The position numbers and the translations under genes are program-made. Shown here in pieces: positions 1-7,680 of a stretch of 42,770 nucleotides of DNA (position 1 is the first letter of the stretch; every line of letters begins with the position of its first letter). The notes beneath the pieces are model-generated. The model saw only the letters and a list, made by a program, of their open reading frames with translations. It was not told the DNA's origin and made no database searches. The DNA is taken from positions 1-42,770 of the forward strand of contig JAFXAQ010000065.1 in assembly GCA_017516925.1 (NCBI GenBank). The letters are read 5' to 3'. This DNA comes from Oscillospiraceae bacterium (GTDB lineage: Bacteria; Bacillota; Clostridia; Oscillospirales; Oscillospiraceae).

Positions 1-1
1 C

Positions 2-1003
2 ACCAAGCGTTACCAGGGCACCTTTGCAAACCACTTCTCCACCATTGGCCTCATTGGTATGAACGAAGTGGGTCTGAACGCAAAGTGGCTGAAGGCGGAC
101 CTGACCCACGAAAAGACCCAGGAATTTGCAAAGCAGGTTCTGGACCATATGCGTGAGCGTCTTTCCGATTATCAGGAGGCTTTCGGCGACCTGTACAACC
201 TGGAAGCTACCCCTGCCGAGTCCACCACCTACCGCTTCGCAAAGCACGACAAGAAGCACTATCCCGAGATTATCACTGCCAACGAAAACGGCACCCCCTA
301 CTACACCAACTCCTCCCACCTGCCGGTTTCCTACACCGAGGACATCTTCTCCGCCTTGGAAATTCAGGACGAGCTGCAGACCCGGTACACCTCCGGTACT
401 GTCTTCCACGCATTTTTGGGCGAGAAGCTGCCTGACTGGAAGGCTGCTGCAAACCTGGTGCGTAAGATTGCGGAAAACTTCAAGCTGCCCTACTACACCA
501 TGAGCCCCACGTATTCTGTCTGTAGCGAGCACGGCTACCTGCCCGGTGAGCAGTACACCTGCCCCCACTGCGGTAAGGAGGCTGAGGTTTACAGCCGTAT
601 TACCGGTTACTACCGTCCTGTGAAGAACTGGAACGACGGCAAGAGTCAGGAGTACAAGGACCGCAAGGTTTATAACATTGCCGGCTCTCGGCTTCAGAAG
701 GAAGCACCCCAGCAGGCTGCGCCTGTGCAGGAAACCTGCGTATGTCAGGAAGCACCCAAGGCGGTTGCTGAGGGCGCAAAGGCCATTCTGTTCTCCCGGG
801 TCACCTGCCCCAACTGCCGTGTGGCGGAAACCCAGCTGAATAAGGCCGGTGTGGCTTATGAAAAGCTGATTGCCGACGAAAATCTGGCCCTGTGCCAGAA
901 GTACGGTGTCAAGGGCGCACCCACGCTGGTGATTACCGACGGTGAAAACCACGTGAATTACTACAGCGTTCCCGAGATTAAGAAGTACCTGGCAAGCCTG
1001 TAA
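2..1003 (+). CDS. nrdD: Anaerobic ribonucleoside-triphosphate reductase (class III), C-terminal part, with fused glutaredoxin-like domain
   Basis: The frame is open from base 2, so the start lies outside the window and about 333 codons remain. The protein reduces ribonucleotides with a glycyl radical under anaerobic conditions. Visible are the zinc-site cysteines (Cys codons 521-523, then CPHC ending at 571) and the radical loop RITGYYRP, whose Gly codon is 605-607, followed by NWNDGKSQEY. After a linker containing CVC comes an extra domain of about 75 residues (774-1003) that reads like a glutaredoxin: a VTCPNC redox motif at 803-817 and a cis-Pro GAPTLV segment. Most NrdD proteins stop soon after the glycyl-radical loop, so the redoxin is a fusion. 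The next gene is trxB, which suggests thioredoxin-reductase-linked electron supply (inference). The family call is certain; the domain's role is inferred. Confidence 0.95.
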   Translation, partial: TKRYQGTFANHFSTIGLIGMNEVGLNAKWLKADLTHEKTQEFAKQVLDHMRERLSDYQEAFGDLYNLEATPAESTTYRFAKHDKKHYPEIITANENGTPYYTNSSHLPVSYTEDIFSALEIQDELQTRYTSGTVFHAFLGEKLPDWKAAANLVRKIAENFKLPYYTMSPTYSVCSEHGYLPGEQYTCPHCGKEAEVYSRITGYYRPVKNWNDGKSQEYKDRKVYNIAGSRLQKEAPQQAAPVQETCVCQEAPKAVAEGAKAILFSRVTCPNCRVAETQLNKAGVAYEKLIADENLALCQKYGVKGAPTLVITDGENHVNYYSVPEIKKYLASL

Positions 1004-1021
1004 AAATAGAATTCTAAAAAA

Positions 1022-1136
1022 GGCCCCCTTGTGTAAAGGGGGCTGGCAAAAATCTTTGATTTTTGTCTGGGGGATTGTTACAACCCCTCCGACTTTTGCG
1101 TTGCAAAAGCCACCTCCCCTTGCACAGGGGAGGCTT
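1022..1136. repeat. Short element of two inverted double-hairpin units, no gene inside
   Basis: The nrdD-trxB gap holds two inverted units. The left unit has a GCCCCCTT/AAGGGGGC hairpin (1023-1043), then a CAAAAATC/GATTTTTG hairpin (1047-1065), then CTGGGGGATTG. The right unit, read on the minus strand, has a CCTCCCCT/AGGGGAGG hairpin (1113-1133), then a CTTTTGC/GCAAAAG hairpin (1093-1109), then CGGAGGGGTTG. The two tails can pair with each other. The last hairpin is followed by seven pyrimidines rich in T (1134-1140), so it may also terminate nrdD transcription. The same two unit types flank the DUF559 gene at 39321-39760. Confidence 0.8.
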
Positions 1137-1156
1137 TTTTAAGAGGAGGAAATTAT

Positions 1157-2065
1157 ATGTATGATATCTTAATTGTGGGCGGCGGTCCTGCCGGCTTAAC
1201 TGCCGCAATTTACGCTTTGCGGGCTGGCAAGTCTGTTTTGGTGGTTGAGAAAAACGGCTTTGGCGGACAGATTGCCTATTCCCCCAAGGTGGAGAACATC
1301 CCCGGCTTCCAGGTGGTTACCGGCACCGAGTTTGCCGATAAGCTGACAGAGCAGGCAATGGCTTTGGGCGCAGATGTGGAGCTGGAAAAGGTTGTGAATG
1401 TGGAGAAAAACGGCGACACCTTCGCAGTTTCCACGGAAGAAGGCAGCACCTATGAAGCCAGGGCTGTGATTTTGGCAGTGGGTGTGAAGCACCGCACCTT
1501 GGGTCTGCCCGGGGAGGAAGACCTGATTGGCAACGGCATTTCCTTCTGCGCTGTGTGCGACGGCGCCTTCTACACCGGACTGCACGCAGCTATGATTGGC
1601 GGCGGCAACTCCGCTATGCAGGAAGCGCTGCTGCTTTCCGAGGTTTGCAGCAAGGTCACCATTGTGCAGAATCTGGCGGACTTTACCGGTGAACGGAAGC
1701 TTGCCGATGCCCTCCACGCAAAGGACAATGTGGAAATCATTTTCAGCACCGTGGTCACCGGCTATCAAACCACCGACGGCGCCCTTACCGGCTTGCAGCT
1801 GCGCAACGAGGAAACCGGCGCGACCTCTGAAATTGCGGTGGACGGTGCATTTCTTGCGGTGGGTCTGCAGCCGGAGAACGAGCCCTTTGCGCCTCTTGCC
1901 AAGCTGAACAACTGGGGCTATTTCGATTCCTTGGAAGACTGCACCACCCAGACCCCCGGTGTATTTGTGGCAGGCGACTGCCGCAGCAAGACCATCCGTC
2001 AGGTGGTGACTGCCGCAGCCGATGGCGCAATTGCCGCCATGAATGCCTGCCGTTATCTGGATTAA
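1157..2065 (+). CDS. trxB: Thioredoxin reductase (FAD/NAD(P)H)
   Basis: 302 residues, the usual length for low-molecular-weight thioredoxin reductase. It transfers electrons from NAD(P)H through FAD to a dithiol partner. The N-terminal FAD-binding motif IVGGGPAGLTAAIYA, the redox pair CAVC (residues 131-134) followed by DGAFY, a second nucleotide-binding GGGNSAMQEA, and the C-terminal FAD motif GVFVAGDC are all present. The start has a good ribosome site, AAGAGGAGGA at 1141-1150. It directly follows nrdD, whose product carries a fused redoxin, so that redoxin may be its natural partner (inference). Whether it strictly uses NADPH or ferredoxin cannot be told from sequence alone. Confidence 0.95.
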   Translation: MYDILIVGGGPAGLTAAIYALRAGKSVLVVEKNGFGGQIAYSPKVENIPGFQVVTGTEFADKLTEQAMALGADVELEKVVNVEKNGDTFAVSTEEGSTYEARAVILAVGVKHRTLGLPGEEDLIGNGISFCAVCDGAFYTGLHAAMIGGGNSAMQEALLLSEVCSKVTIVQNLADFTGERKLADALHAKDNVEIIFSTVVTGYQTTDGALTGLQLRNEETGATSEIAVDGAFLAVGLQPENEPFAPLAKLNNWGYFDSLEDCTTQTPGVFVAGDCRSKTIRQVVTAAADGAIAAMNACRYLD

Positions 2066-2077
2066 AGTTTTGCCAAT

Positions 2078-2109
2078 AAAAATCCCGTGGAAAATTCCAC
2101 GGGATTTTT
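2078..2109. terminator. Bidirectional terminator between trxB and the ABC importer
   Basis: A perfect 13-bp stem (2078-2090 with 2097-2109), AAAAATCCCGTGG paired with its complement, has a 6-nt loop and T-runs on both sides. It serves the convergent genes trxB (+) and the minus-strand permease that ends at 2114. Confidence 0.9.
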
Positions 2110-2113
2110 GCGT

Positions 2114-3109
2114 TTATCTATCCTCTCTAAAGTAAGACAAACCTAAGCTCTGGGGCGGTTGGTGCTCACGCTTTTTGCGCATACTGGTGATAATCAGCAC
2201 CAGCAGGGTCACCACATAGGGAAGCATTTTGAAAAGCTCCTGGGTGGCGGTGCCCAAGCCCCGGATATAGTTGTTGGCATTACACAGCGCGCCAAAGAGG
2301 AACGAGCCGATAATTGCCATAGAGGGTTTCCAGAGAGCGAAAATGACCAGCGCAATTGCTATCCAGCCCCGGTCACCGAAGCCGTTGTTGGACCAAACGC
2401 CGTTGGTAAAGGCTACCACATACTGCAGTCCGCCCAGACCTGCCACGGCGCTGCCAATCATGGTTGCCACGTACTTATACCGGGTGACGTTGATACCGGC
2501 GGCATCGGCGGTGGCGGGGTTTTCACCCACTGCCCGCAGGTTCAGTCCCACACGGGTGCGACCCAGCACGAAGGCTGCAATCAAGGCAATGATAACGGAG
2601 CCGTAGGTGAGAAAATCGTGGGACAGGAAGAGCTGTCCAAACCAGCCCAAATCGTCGGCAAAGGGAAGGGCTGTGCGGTAAATATTACTGGTACGGGTCA
2701 GGGCGACGATGGGAAGGTCACTGTTTGCCAGCTTGGTCAGGGAGCTGCCGAAGAAGTTACCGATGCCGATACCGAAGGTGGTCAGGGCAAGACCGGTGAC
2801 ATTCTGGTTTGCCCGGAGGGTGACGGTCATAAAGCTGTAGATAAGACCCATGATTACAGAGCCCAGAATGGAGCAAAGCAGCGGGATTAAAATTGCCAGC
2901 GCAGGATTCAGCGCCACACCGGCGGCATCGCAGGCGGCTTCGTAGAAGAAAGCGCCGATAACACCGCTGATACTGCCTACATACATAATGCCGGGAATAC
3001 CTAAGTTCAGGTGACCGGATTTTTCGGTGATGATTTCACCTACAGAGCCGTACAGCAGCGGGACGCCCAGGGGAATGGAGCTGGCAAGAAAAGCGAGAAA
3101 CATTTGCAT
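2114..3109 (-). CDS. ABC transporter permease, BMP/nucleoside type, second subunit
   Basis: 331 residues, very hydrophobic, with about eight to ten membrane segments. It matches the YufQ/NupQ-like permease family (BPD_transp_2 fold) through segments such as ITEKSGHLNLGIPGIMYVG near the N-terminus and LRAVGENPATADAAGINV in the cytoplasmic loop. It would form the channel heterodimer with the permease encoded just upstream. Its ATG overlaps the upstream stop in a TAATG junction, indicating translational coupling. It is last in a four-gene minus-strand operon: lipoprotein, ATPase, permease, permease. The substrate is probably purine or pyrimidine nucleosides, judged from the family only. Confidence 0.9.
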   Translation of the reverse strand: MQMFLAFLASSIPLGVPLLYGSVGEIITEKSGHLNLGIPGIMYVGSISGVIGAFFYEAACDAAGVALNPALAILIPLLCSILGSVIMGLIYSFMTVTLRANQNVTGLALTTFGIGIGNFFGSSLTKLANSDLPIVALTRTSNIYRTALPFADDLGWFGQLFLSHDFLTYGSVIIALIAAFVLGRTRVGLNLRAVGENPATADAAGINVTRYKYVATMIGSAVAGLGGLQYVVAFTNGVWSNNGFGDRGWIAIALVIFALWKPSMAIIGSFLFGALCNANNYIRGLGTATQELFKMLPYVVTLLVLIITSMRKKREHQPPQSLGLSYFREDR

Positions 3110-4218
3110 TAGTGGCGTCCCCCTTTCTTAAGGTTACGGAGTTTTACGGTGTACTGAATGAAGAACTCACAGCCCACCAGGAACAAAATCACCACACCGG
3201 AGACGATGTCTGCATAGGAGCTGTTCAGGAAGAAGGTGTCTGCCACCTTGGCGGCGCCGGTCTGCAGGAAGGTGACAAGACCTGCCATCAGCGCCATAAT
3301 GAAGGGGTTGAACTGACCCAGCCAGGAAATCATAATGGCGGTAAAGCCTTGTCCGCCCATGGTGTTGGTGTTGATGGAGTGGTCAGTACCGGCAACCATC
3401 AGCATACCGGCAATGCCGCAGATTGCGCCGGAGATTGCCATGGTGCGGATGATGACCTTTTTCACGTTGATGCCTACGTACCGGGCGGTATTCTGGCTTT
3501 CGCCCACCACGGAGATTTCGTAGCCGTGCTTACTGTATTTCTGGTAGATGTAAAGCAGCACCATCAGAACCGCCACGATGAGAATGTTCAGGGCATATTT
3601 CTGCCCGAAGACAGTGGGCAGATTGCCGGTGCTCACCGGGTTGATAACGTTGGAGCCGCCGCCCTTGATGTAGACGTAGTAAGCAACAATCTGGGTTGCC
3701 ACGTAGTTCATCATCAGGGTGAACAAGGTTTCGTTGGTCTTGTACTGGGCCTGGAACAGAGCAGGGATTAAGCCCCAGACAGCGCCTGCCAGCACGCTGG
3801 CTGCAAAGATGATAACCAGCAGTACCGGCTCGGAGACCTTACCGCCCAGCTCAATCATACAAATCATAGCCGCCAGACCGCCGATGAGGGACTGACCCTC
3901 TGCGCCGCAGTTCCAGAAGCGCATCCGGAAGGCGGGAGTTACCGCCAGGGAAAGGCACAGCAGAATTGCGGTCTGCTGCAAAAAGCGCCACAAAAGGGTT
4001 GTTTTGCCCTGCAGGAGTCTGCCGAACACGCCCTTGAACATAATCTGGTAGCTTTCCCCCACGGTGGCTTCCGTCAGCAGGGAGGACAAAATGCCGGTGA
4101 GCAAAAAGCCCAGCAAAATGGCGCCGATACGGATGAGCCAGGCTTTCCAGCCGGGCATATGGTCCCGCTTGGCAATGTGCAGCAGCGGGTCGTGATGCTT
4201 TTTCTGATTATTCGCCAT
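3109..4218 (-). CDS. ABC transporter permease, BMP/nucleoside type, first subunit
   Basis: 369 residues with a basic cytoplasmic N-terminus (about 28 residues) and then multiple membrane spans. The loop segment ISVVGESQNTARYVGINV is the coupling-helix region shared by YufP/NupP-like permeases, and FRMRFWNCGAEGQSLIGGLAA is a family hallmark. It overlaps the upstream ATPase gene by 11 bp and the downstream permease by one base, a tightly coupled operon. The product pairs with the downstream permease in the membrane and is driven by the tandem-domain ATPase. Confidence 0.9.
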   Translation of the reverse strand: MANNQKKHHDPLLHIAKRDHMPGWKAWLIRIGAILLGFLLTGILSSLLTEATVGESYQIMFKGVFGRLLQGKTTLLWRFLQQTAILLCLSLAVTPAFRMRFWNCGAEGQSLIGGLAAMICMIELGGKVSEPVLLVIIFAASVLAGAVWGLIPALFQAQYKTNETLFTLMMNYVATQIVAYYVYIKGGGSNVINPVSTGNLPTVFGQKYALNILIVAVLMVLLYIYQKYSKHGYEISVVGESQNTARYVGINVKKVIIRTMAISGAICGIAGMLMVAGTDHSINTNTMGGQGFTAIMISWLGQFNPFIMALMAGLVTFLQTGAAKVADTFFLNSSYADIVSGVVILFLVGCEFFIQYTVKLRNLKKGGRH

Positions 4219-5767
4219 CTGCCTTGCCTCCTTCTGCAGTGTCCATTGCCTCCGATTTGGTCATCAAAAGACCGATTTGTTCCTTGGTTGCGGTGCGGGC
4301 GTCCACCAGACCGGTGATTTTGCCGGAACCAATGACCAAAATCCGGTCACACAGCTCCAGAAGCACGTCCAAATCCTCGCCCACGAAGATAACAGCGGTG
4401 CCCTTTTCCTTCTGCTCGTTGAGCAGGTTATAAATGGTGTAGGAGGAGTTGATGTCCAGTCCGCGCACCGGGTAGGCGGTCATCAGCACCTTGGGGGCAG
4501 CGGCGATTTCACGACCCACCAGCACCTTCTGCACGTTACCGCCGGAAAGACGGCGAACAGGGGTGGATGCGCTGGGGGTGACCACCTCCAGGTCGTGAAT
4601 AATCCGGTCTGCCAGGTCCTTGGGCTCCTTCCGGTGAAGGAAAAGTCCCTTGCCACGGCGGTAGCTGCGAAGCATCATATTGTCCACGATGTCCATATTG
4701 CCCACAAGACCCATACCCAGACGGTCCTCCGGCACGAAGGACAGGCGGACACCCAGCTCCCGGATTTGCATGGGGGTCTTGTTTCGCAGGTCGTCAACCT
4801 GACCGGTTTTGGGGTTGTGGTAGTAAATATCGCCCTTGGTCAGCTTTTGCAGACCGGCAATGGCCTCCAGAAGCTCACGCTGACCGGAGCCTGCAATACC
4901 GGCAATGCCCAGGATTTCACCGCTGCGGGCGGTAAAGGAAATATCGTCCAGCACGGTAGCGCCCTGACGGTTGATGCAGGAAATGTGCTGTACCTCCAAC
5001 CGGTCAACCGGGTCCTTGGGCTCGCTGCGGTCAATGTTCAGGGCAACCTTTTTGCCCACCATCATTTCTGTCAGTTCGCTTTCGTTGGTGTCACAGGTAT
5101 TAACAGTGCCCACATATTCGCCCTTGCGCAGAACGGAGACCCGGTCTGAAAGGCTCAGCACCTCGTGGAGCTTGTGGGTAATGATAATGATGCACTTGCC
5201 GTCGTCACGCATACGGCGGAGAATGTCAAAGAGCTTTTGGGTTTCCTGAGGTGTCAGAACTGCCGTAGGCTCGTCCAAAATCAGGATGTCTGCACCCCGG
5301 TAGAGCACCTTGATGATTTCCACAGTCTGCTTTTCCGAGACGGACATATCGTAGATTTTCTGGTTGGGGTCGATGGTGAAGCCGTACTGGTTGCTGATTT
5401 GGCGGATTTTTTCCGCAAAGTTCTTCAGGTTGTAGGGCTTTTCGTTCAGACCCAGAACGATGTTCTCCGTGGCGGTGAACACATCCACCAGCTTAAAATG
5501 CTGGTGAATCATACCAATCTTATAGTCAAAGGCGTCGTTGGGGGAGGCAATGGAGACCTCCTCGCCGTCGATGAAAATCTGTCCGTCATCGGGATAGTAG
5601 ATGCCGGCAATCATATTCATCAGGGTCGTTTTGCCGCTGCCGTTTTCGCCCAGAATGGAGAGGATTTCTCCCCGGTTGGCGGTGAGGCAGACGTTTTTGT
5701 TGGCGATAACTTTGGGACCAAAGGTTTTGGTAATGTTTTTCAGTTCAATTGCAGGTATTGCAGCCAA
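4208..5767 (-). CDS. ABC transporter ATPase with two nucleotide-binding domains (BMP/nucleoside type)
   Basis: About 519 residues with two ABC domains in tandem, as in YufO/NupO-like and sugar-importer ATPases. The first domain has Walker A GENGSGKTT, signature-region MSVSEKQTVEI, and Walker B ADILILDEPTAVLTP. The second has a relaxed Walker A (GIAGSGQRE), signature LSGGNVQKV, and VLMTAYPVRGLDI where family members usually have an acidic or Gln-containing Walker B; the degenerate second site is typical. A GTG at 5776 lies on the ribosome site itself, whereas TTG at 5767 sits 8 bases after AAAGGAG, so I prefer the TTG start. It hydrolyses ATP to power import by the two downstream permeases. 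Confidence 0.9.
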   Translation of the reverse strand: MAAIPAIELKNITKTFGPKVIANKNVCLTANRGEILSILGENGSGKTTLMNMIAGIYYPDDGQIFIDGEEVSIASPNDAFDYKIGMIHQHFKLVDVFTATENIVLGLNEKPYNLKNFAEKIRQISNQYGFTIDPNQKIYDMSVSEKQTVEIIKVLYRGADILILDEPTAVLTPQETQKLFDILRRMRDDGKCIIIITHKLHEVLSLSDRVSVLRKGEYVGTVNTCDTNESELTEMMVGKKVALNIDRSEPKDPVDRLEVQHISCINRQGATVLDDISFTARSGEILGIAGIAGSGQRELLEAIAGLQKLTKGDIYYHNPKTGQVDDLRNKTPMQIRELGVRLSFVPEDRLGMGLVGNMDIVDNMMLRSYRRGKGLFLHRKEPKDLADRIIHDLEVVTPSASTPVRRLSGGNVQKVLVGREIAAAPKVLMTAYPVRGLDINSSYTIYNLLNEQKEKGTAVIFVGEDLDVLLELCDRILVIGSGKITGLVDARTATKEQIGLLMTKSEAMDTAEGGKADGE

Positions 5768-5836
5768 AAAACTCACTCCTTTTTCTAGTTCTCAAAAACC
5801 TGCCGGGGAATCCCGGCGTGCTTTTCAAAACTAGGT

Positions 5837-5868
5837 AAGGCGGGGCGGGGGTTAGCCCGCCTCGCCTT
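5837..5868 (-). promoter_or_regulatory. Intercistronic stem-loop between the binding lipoprotein and the ATPase
   Basis: A GC-rich 13-bp stem with one G-U pair (5837-5849 with 5856-5868) lies in the 120-bp gap after the lipoprotein gene. It is not followed by a clear T-run on the minus strand. That fits a partial terminator or 3'-end stabiliser that lets the binding protein be made in excess over the membrane parts (inference). Confidence 0.55.
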
Positions 5869-5888
5869 GTGCAGTGAAAATAATGGAA

Positions 5889-7145
5889 TTAGTAAGCCTC
5901 GTCCAGCAGGGTGATGCCGTCGATACGTGCATCAAAGTAAGGAGCGGAGCGGAACTTGGACTCCTGGAAGATGCCGTTCTCCACAACCTCGGTGTCGGGA
6001 GTGAACTTGTCATCGGTGTCCACGTCAGCGGTGTAAGAGGTGACAGTCTCGCCCTTGATGGTGAAGTTGGCGGTGTCAAACACGTTGATGGAGCCGTCCT
6101 TCAGGCCAGCGATGACCTTGTCCAGCTCAGCCTGAGTGCCTTCAGCAACAGCAGTGCCCAGGTCGGTCAGAACAACAGACTCAGTCTCGATGGTGCCGGT
6201 CCAGTCAGCAGCAATCTCTTCACCCTTCTGAACCTGCTCAATCATATACTTGAAGTAGGGGATCCAGTTGATACGAGAGGAGACCAGGAAGGTGTTGGGG
6301 CAAGCAGCAGCGGTAGAGCCGTTGTAGGAAACGTTGGGAACACCTGCGTTCTCACAAGCAGTGGGAGCGCCCATGGAGTCAGCGTGCTGGCTCAGCAGGA
6401 CACAGCCGCCGTCAATCAGAGCTTCAGCGGCAGCCTTTTCCTTAGCCTCGTCGTACCAGGAGCCGGTGAACTTAACGTCCATAGTCACAGTGGGGCATAC
6501 GGACTTGGCACCCAGGTAGAAGGAGGTGTAGCCGGAGATAACTTCAGCGAAGGTGAAAGCGCCAACGTAGCCCATCTTAGCCTCTTCAGCCTTGATCTTG
6601 CCGTCAGCAATCATTTCGTTCAGCTTCAGACCGGCAACAACACCGGCAGCGTAACGACCCTGATAAATGGAAGCGAATGCGTTGTGGAAGTTGGCAACGC
6701 CGGCAGTGTGTGCCTGGGTGCCGGTAGCGTGGCAGAACTCTACATCGGGATATTCCTTGGCAGCCTGCAGCAGGAAGGACTCGTGACCGAAGGAGTCAGC
6801 GAAGATGATGTCGCACTCCTCAACCTCAATCAGCTCAACAGCTGCTTCGTAGCAAGCGTTGGACTCGGGGATGTCGGTCTTCTGAGCCATCTCGACGCCC
6901 AGCTCCTTGCAAGCAGCGATGGCAGCGTCGATAAAGTTCTTGTCGTAGGTGGACTGCTCGGTGTGCAGGAAGATGAAGCCGACCTTTACGTCAGCCTTTG
7001 CAGCTGCGGTGGTATCGTCAGCAGCTGCGGTGGTGTCGTTACCGGCAGCGGCGGTGGTGTCCTTGGCGTCGTCGGCAGGTGCGCCGCAGGCAGCCAGACC
7101 CAGAACCATAACCAGAGCCAGCAACAGTGCGATGAGTTTTTTCAT
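5889..7145 (-). CDS. BMP-family nucleoside-binding lipoprotein
   Basis: 418 residues. A lipoprotein signal peptide with lipobox LAAC (Cys20) is followed by a low-complexity Asp/Thr/Ala linker to about residue 50, then the BMP (Med/PnrA-like) fold: KVGFIFLHTEQSTYDKNF, ECDIIFADSFGHE, HNAFASIYQGRYAAGVVAG, MGYVGAFTFAEVISGYTSFYLG, LLSQHADSMG. It captures ligand outside the membrane and delivers it to the permeases encoded downstream. Related proteins bind purine or pyrimidine nucleosides; the ligand here is not proven. The start has AGGAGGAAC just upstream. It is first in the operon, as usual for this class. Confidence 0.93.
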   Translation of the reverse strand: MKKLIALLLALVMVLGLAACGAPADDAKDTTAAAGNDTTAAADDTTAAAKADVKVGFIFLHTEQSTYDKNFIDAAIAACKELGVEMAQKTDIPESNACYEAAVELIEVEECDIIFADSFGHESFLLQAAKEYPDVEFCHATGTQAHTAGVANFHNAFASIYQGRYAAGVVAGLKLNEMIADGKIKAEEAKMGYVGAFTFAEVISGYTSFYLGAKSVCPTVTMDVKFTGSWYDEAKEKAAAEALIDGGCVLLSQHADSMGAPTACENAGVPNVSYNGSTAAACPNTFLVSSRINWIPYFKYMIEQVQKGEEIAADWTGTIETESVVLTDLGTAVAEGTQAELDKVIAGLKDGSINVFDTANFTIKGETVTSYTADVDTDDKFTPDTEVVENGIFQESKFRSAPYFDARIDGITLLDEAY

Positions 7146-7243
7146 TTCTTGTTCCTCCTAAAAATTTGTTGTTTGGAAACGCGCTATATCAAGTCCGGAT
7201 TTTCCGGATTTAATACCGTAAAAAAGAAAAATCCCACTCTTAA

Positions 7244-7272
7244 AGACTACCACAAACTCCGGAGAAAGTCAA
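7244..7272 (-). promoter_or_regulatory. Candidate promoter for the BMP ABC importer operon
   Basis: On the minus strand TTGACT (7267-7272) is followed after 17 bases by TAGTCT (7244-7249), with a TGG extension typical of extended -10 sites. The leader to the lipoprotein start is about 90 nt and contains TCCGGA twice (7194-7208 region), separated by three bases. This is the best candidate in the gap, but the -10 is weak. Confidence 0.4.
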
Positions 7273-7352
7273 GAAAAGCAGAGAAAAATTCAGTTTTTTG
7301 GGGGGAGTTTTAGGGAAAGTGGGAATTGTTTGCTGCGCAAAGACAAATGTGC

Positions 7353-7381
7353 TTGACAATTTTCCTGTTTTTGCGTATAAT
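7353..7381 (+). promoter_or_regulatory. Consensus sigma-A promoter of the T-box/trpB transcript
   Basis: TTGACA (7353-7358), a 17-bp spacer and TATAAT (7376-7381) are exact consensus matches. Transcription should start near 7388, just before the T-box leader. Confidence 0.9.
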
Positions 7382-7387
7382 GGCGTA

Positions 7388-7657
7388 AACCGCAGAGAAA
7401 GCGTGAGTAAGTTTTGCTTATCTCCTATAGAGAGCCGGGGACGGTGGAAGCCCGGCGGCAGAGGCAGAACCCAATGGGCTTTTGAGGGCAACCAGAAAGG
7501 GAATTTCCCCAGTATGCGCGCCGGAGCAACCCTCCGTTACCAAAGGTTGGCATATGGTAGTATGCCGTAAGTGGGCGCAACAAGCGTCAAGCCGGGTGGC
7601 ACCGCAGGATATTTCCTGTCCCAGCAAAAGTATTTTTTGCATTGGGGCAGTTTTTTT
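7388..7657 (+). promoter_or_regulatory. T-box riboswitch leader, probably tryptophan-specific, with terminator
   Basis: The leader shows the Stem I apical region GAGAGCCGGGGACGGTGG followed by its complement, then the hallmark T-box sequence GGGTGGCACCGC at 7594-7605. The antiterminator (GGG 7594-7596 and AGGA paired with TCCTGTCCC) shares bases with a terminator stem at 7616-7650 that is followed by seven Ts (7651-7657), so the two are mutually exclusive. The bulge TGGC (7597-7600) would pair with a GCCA tRNA end; bacterial tRNA-Trp has G at that position. The triplet TGG at 7475-7477 is placed where the specifier codon is expected. Uncharged tRNA should therefore switch on the downstream gene. 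The Trp specificity is inferred; the T-box itself is clear. Confidence 0.9.
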
Positions 7658-7680
7658 GTCCCTAAGAAAGGAAGATTGTT

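Noticed and set aside
1022-1136. Repeats considered as a CRISPR fragment
   Set aside because: Only two inverted units with internal stems, no spacers or direct repeats.
1014-1208. 64-codon minus-strand frame within the nrdD-trxB gap
   Set aside because: It lies across the repeat hairpins; such repeats often give spurious frames.
5874-7313. 479-codon plus-strand open frame opposite the BMP lipoprotein
   Set aside because: Shadow frame of Val/Gly/Ser-rich sequence; the minus-strand lipoprotein has a signal peptide and family motifs.
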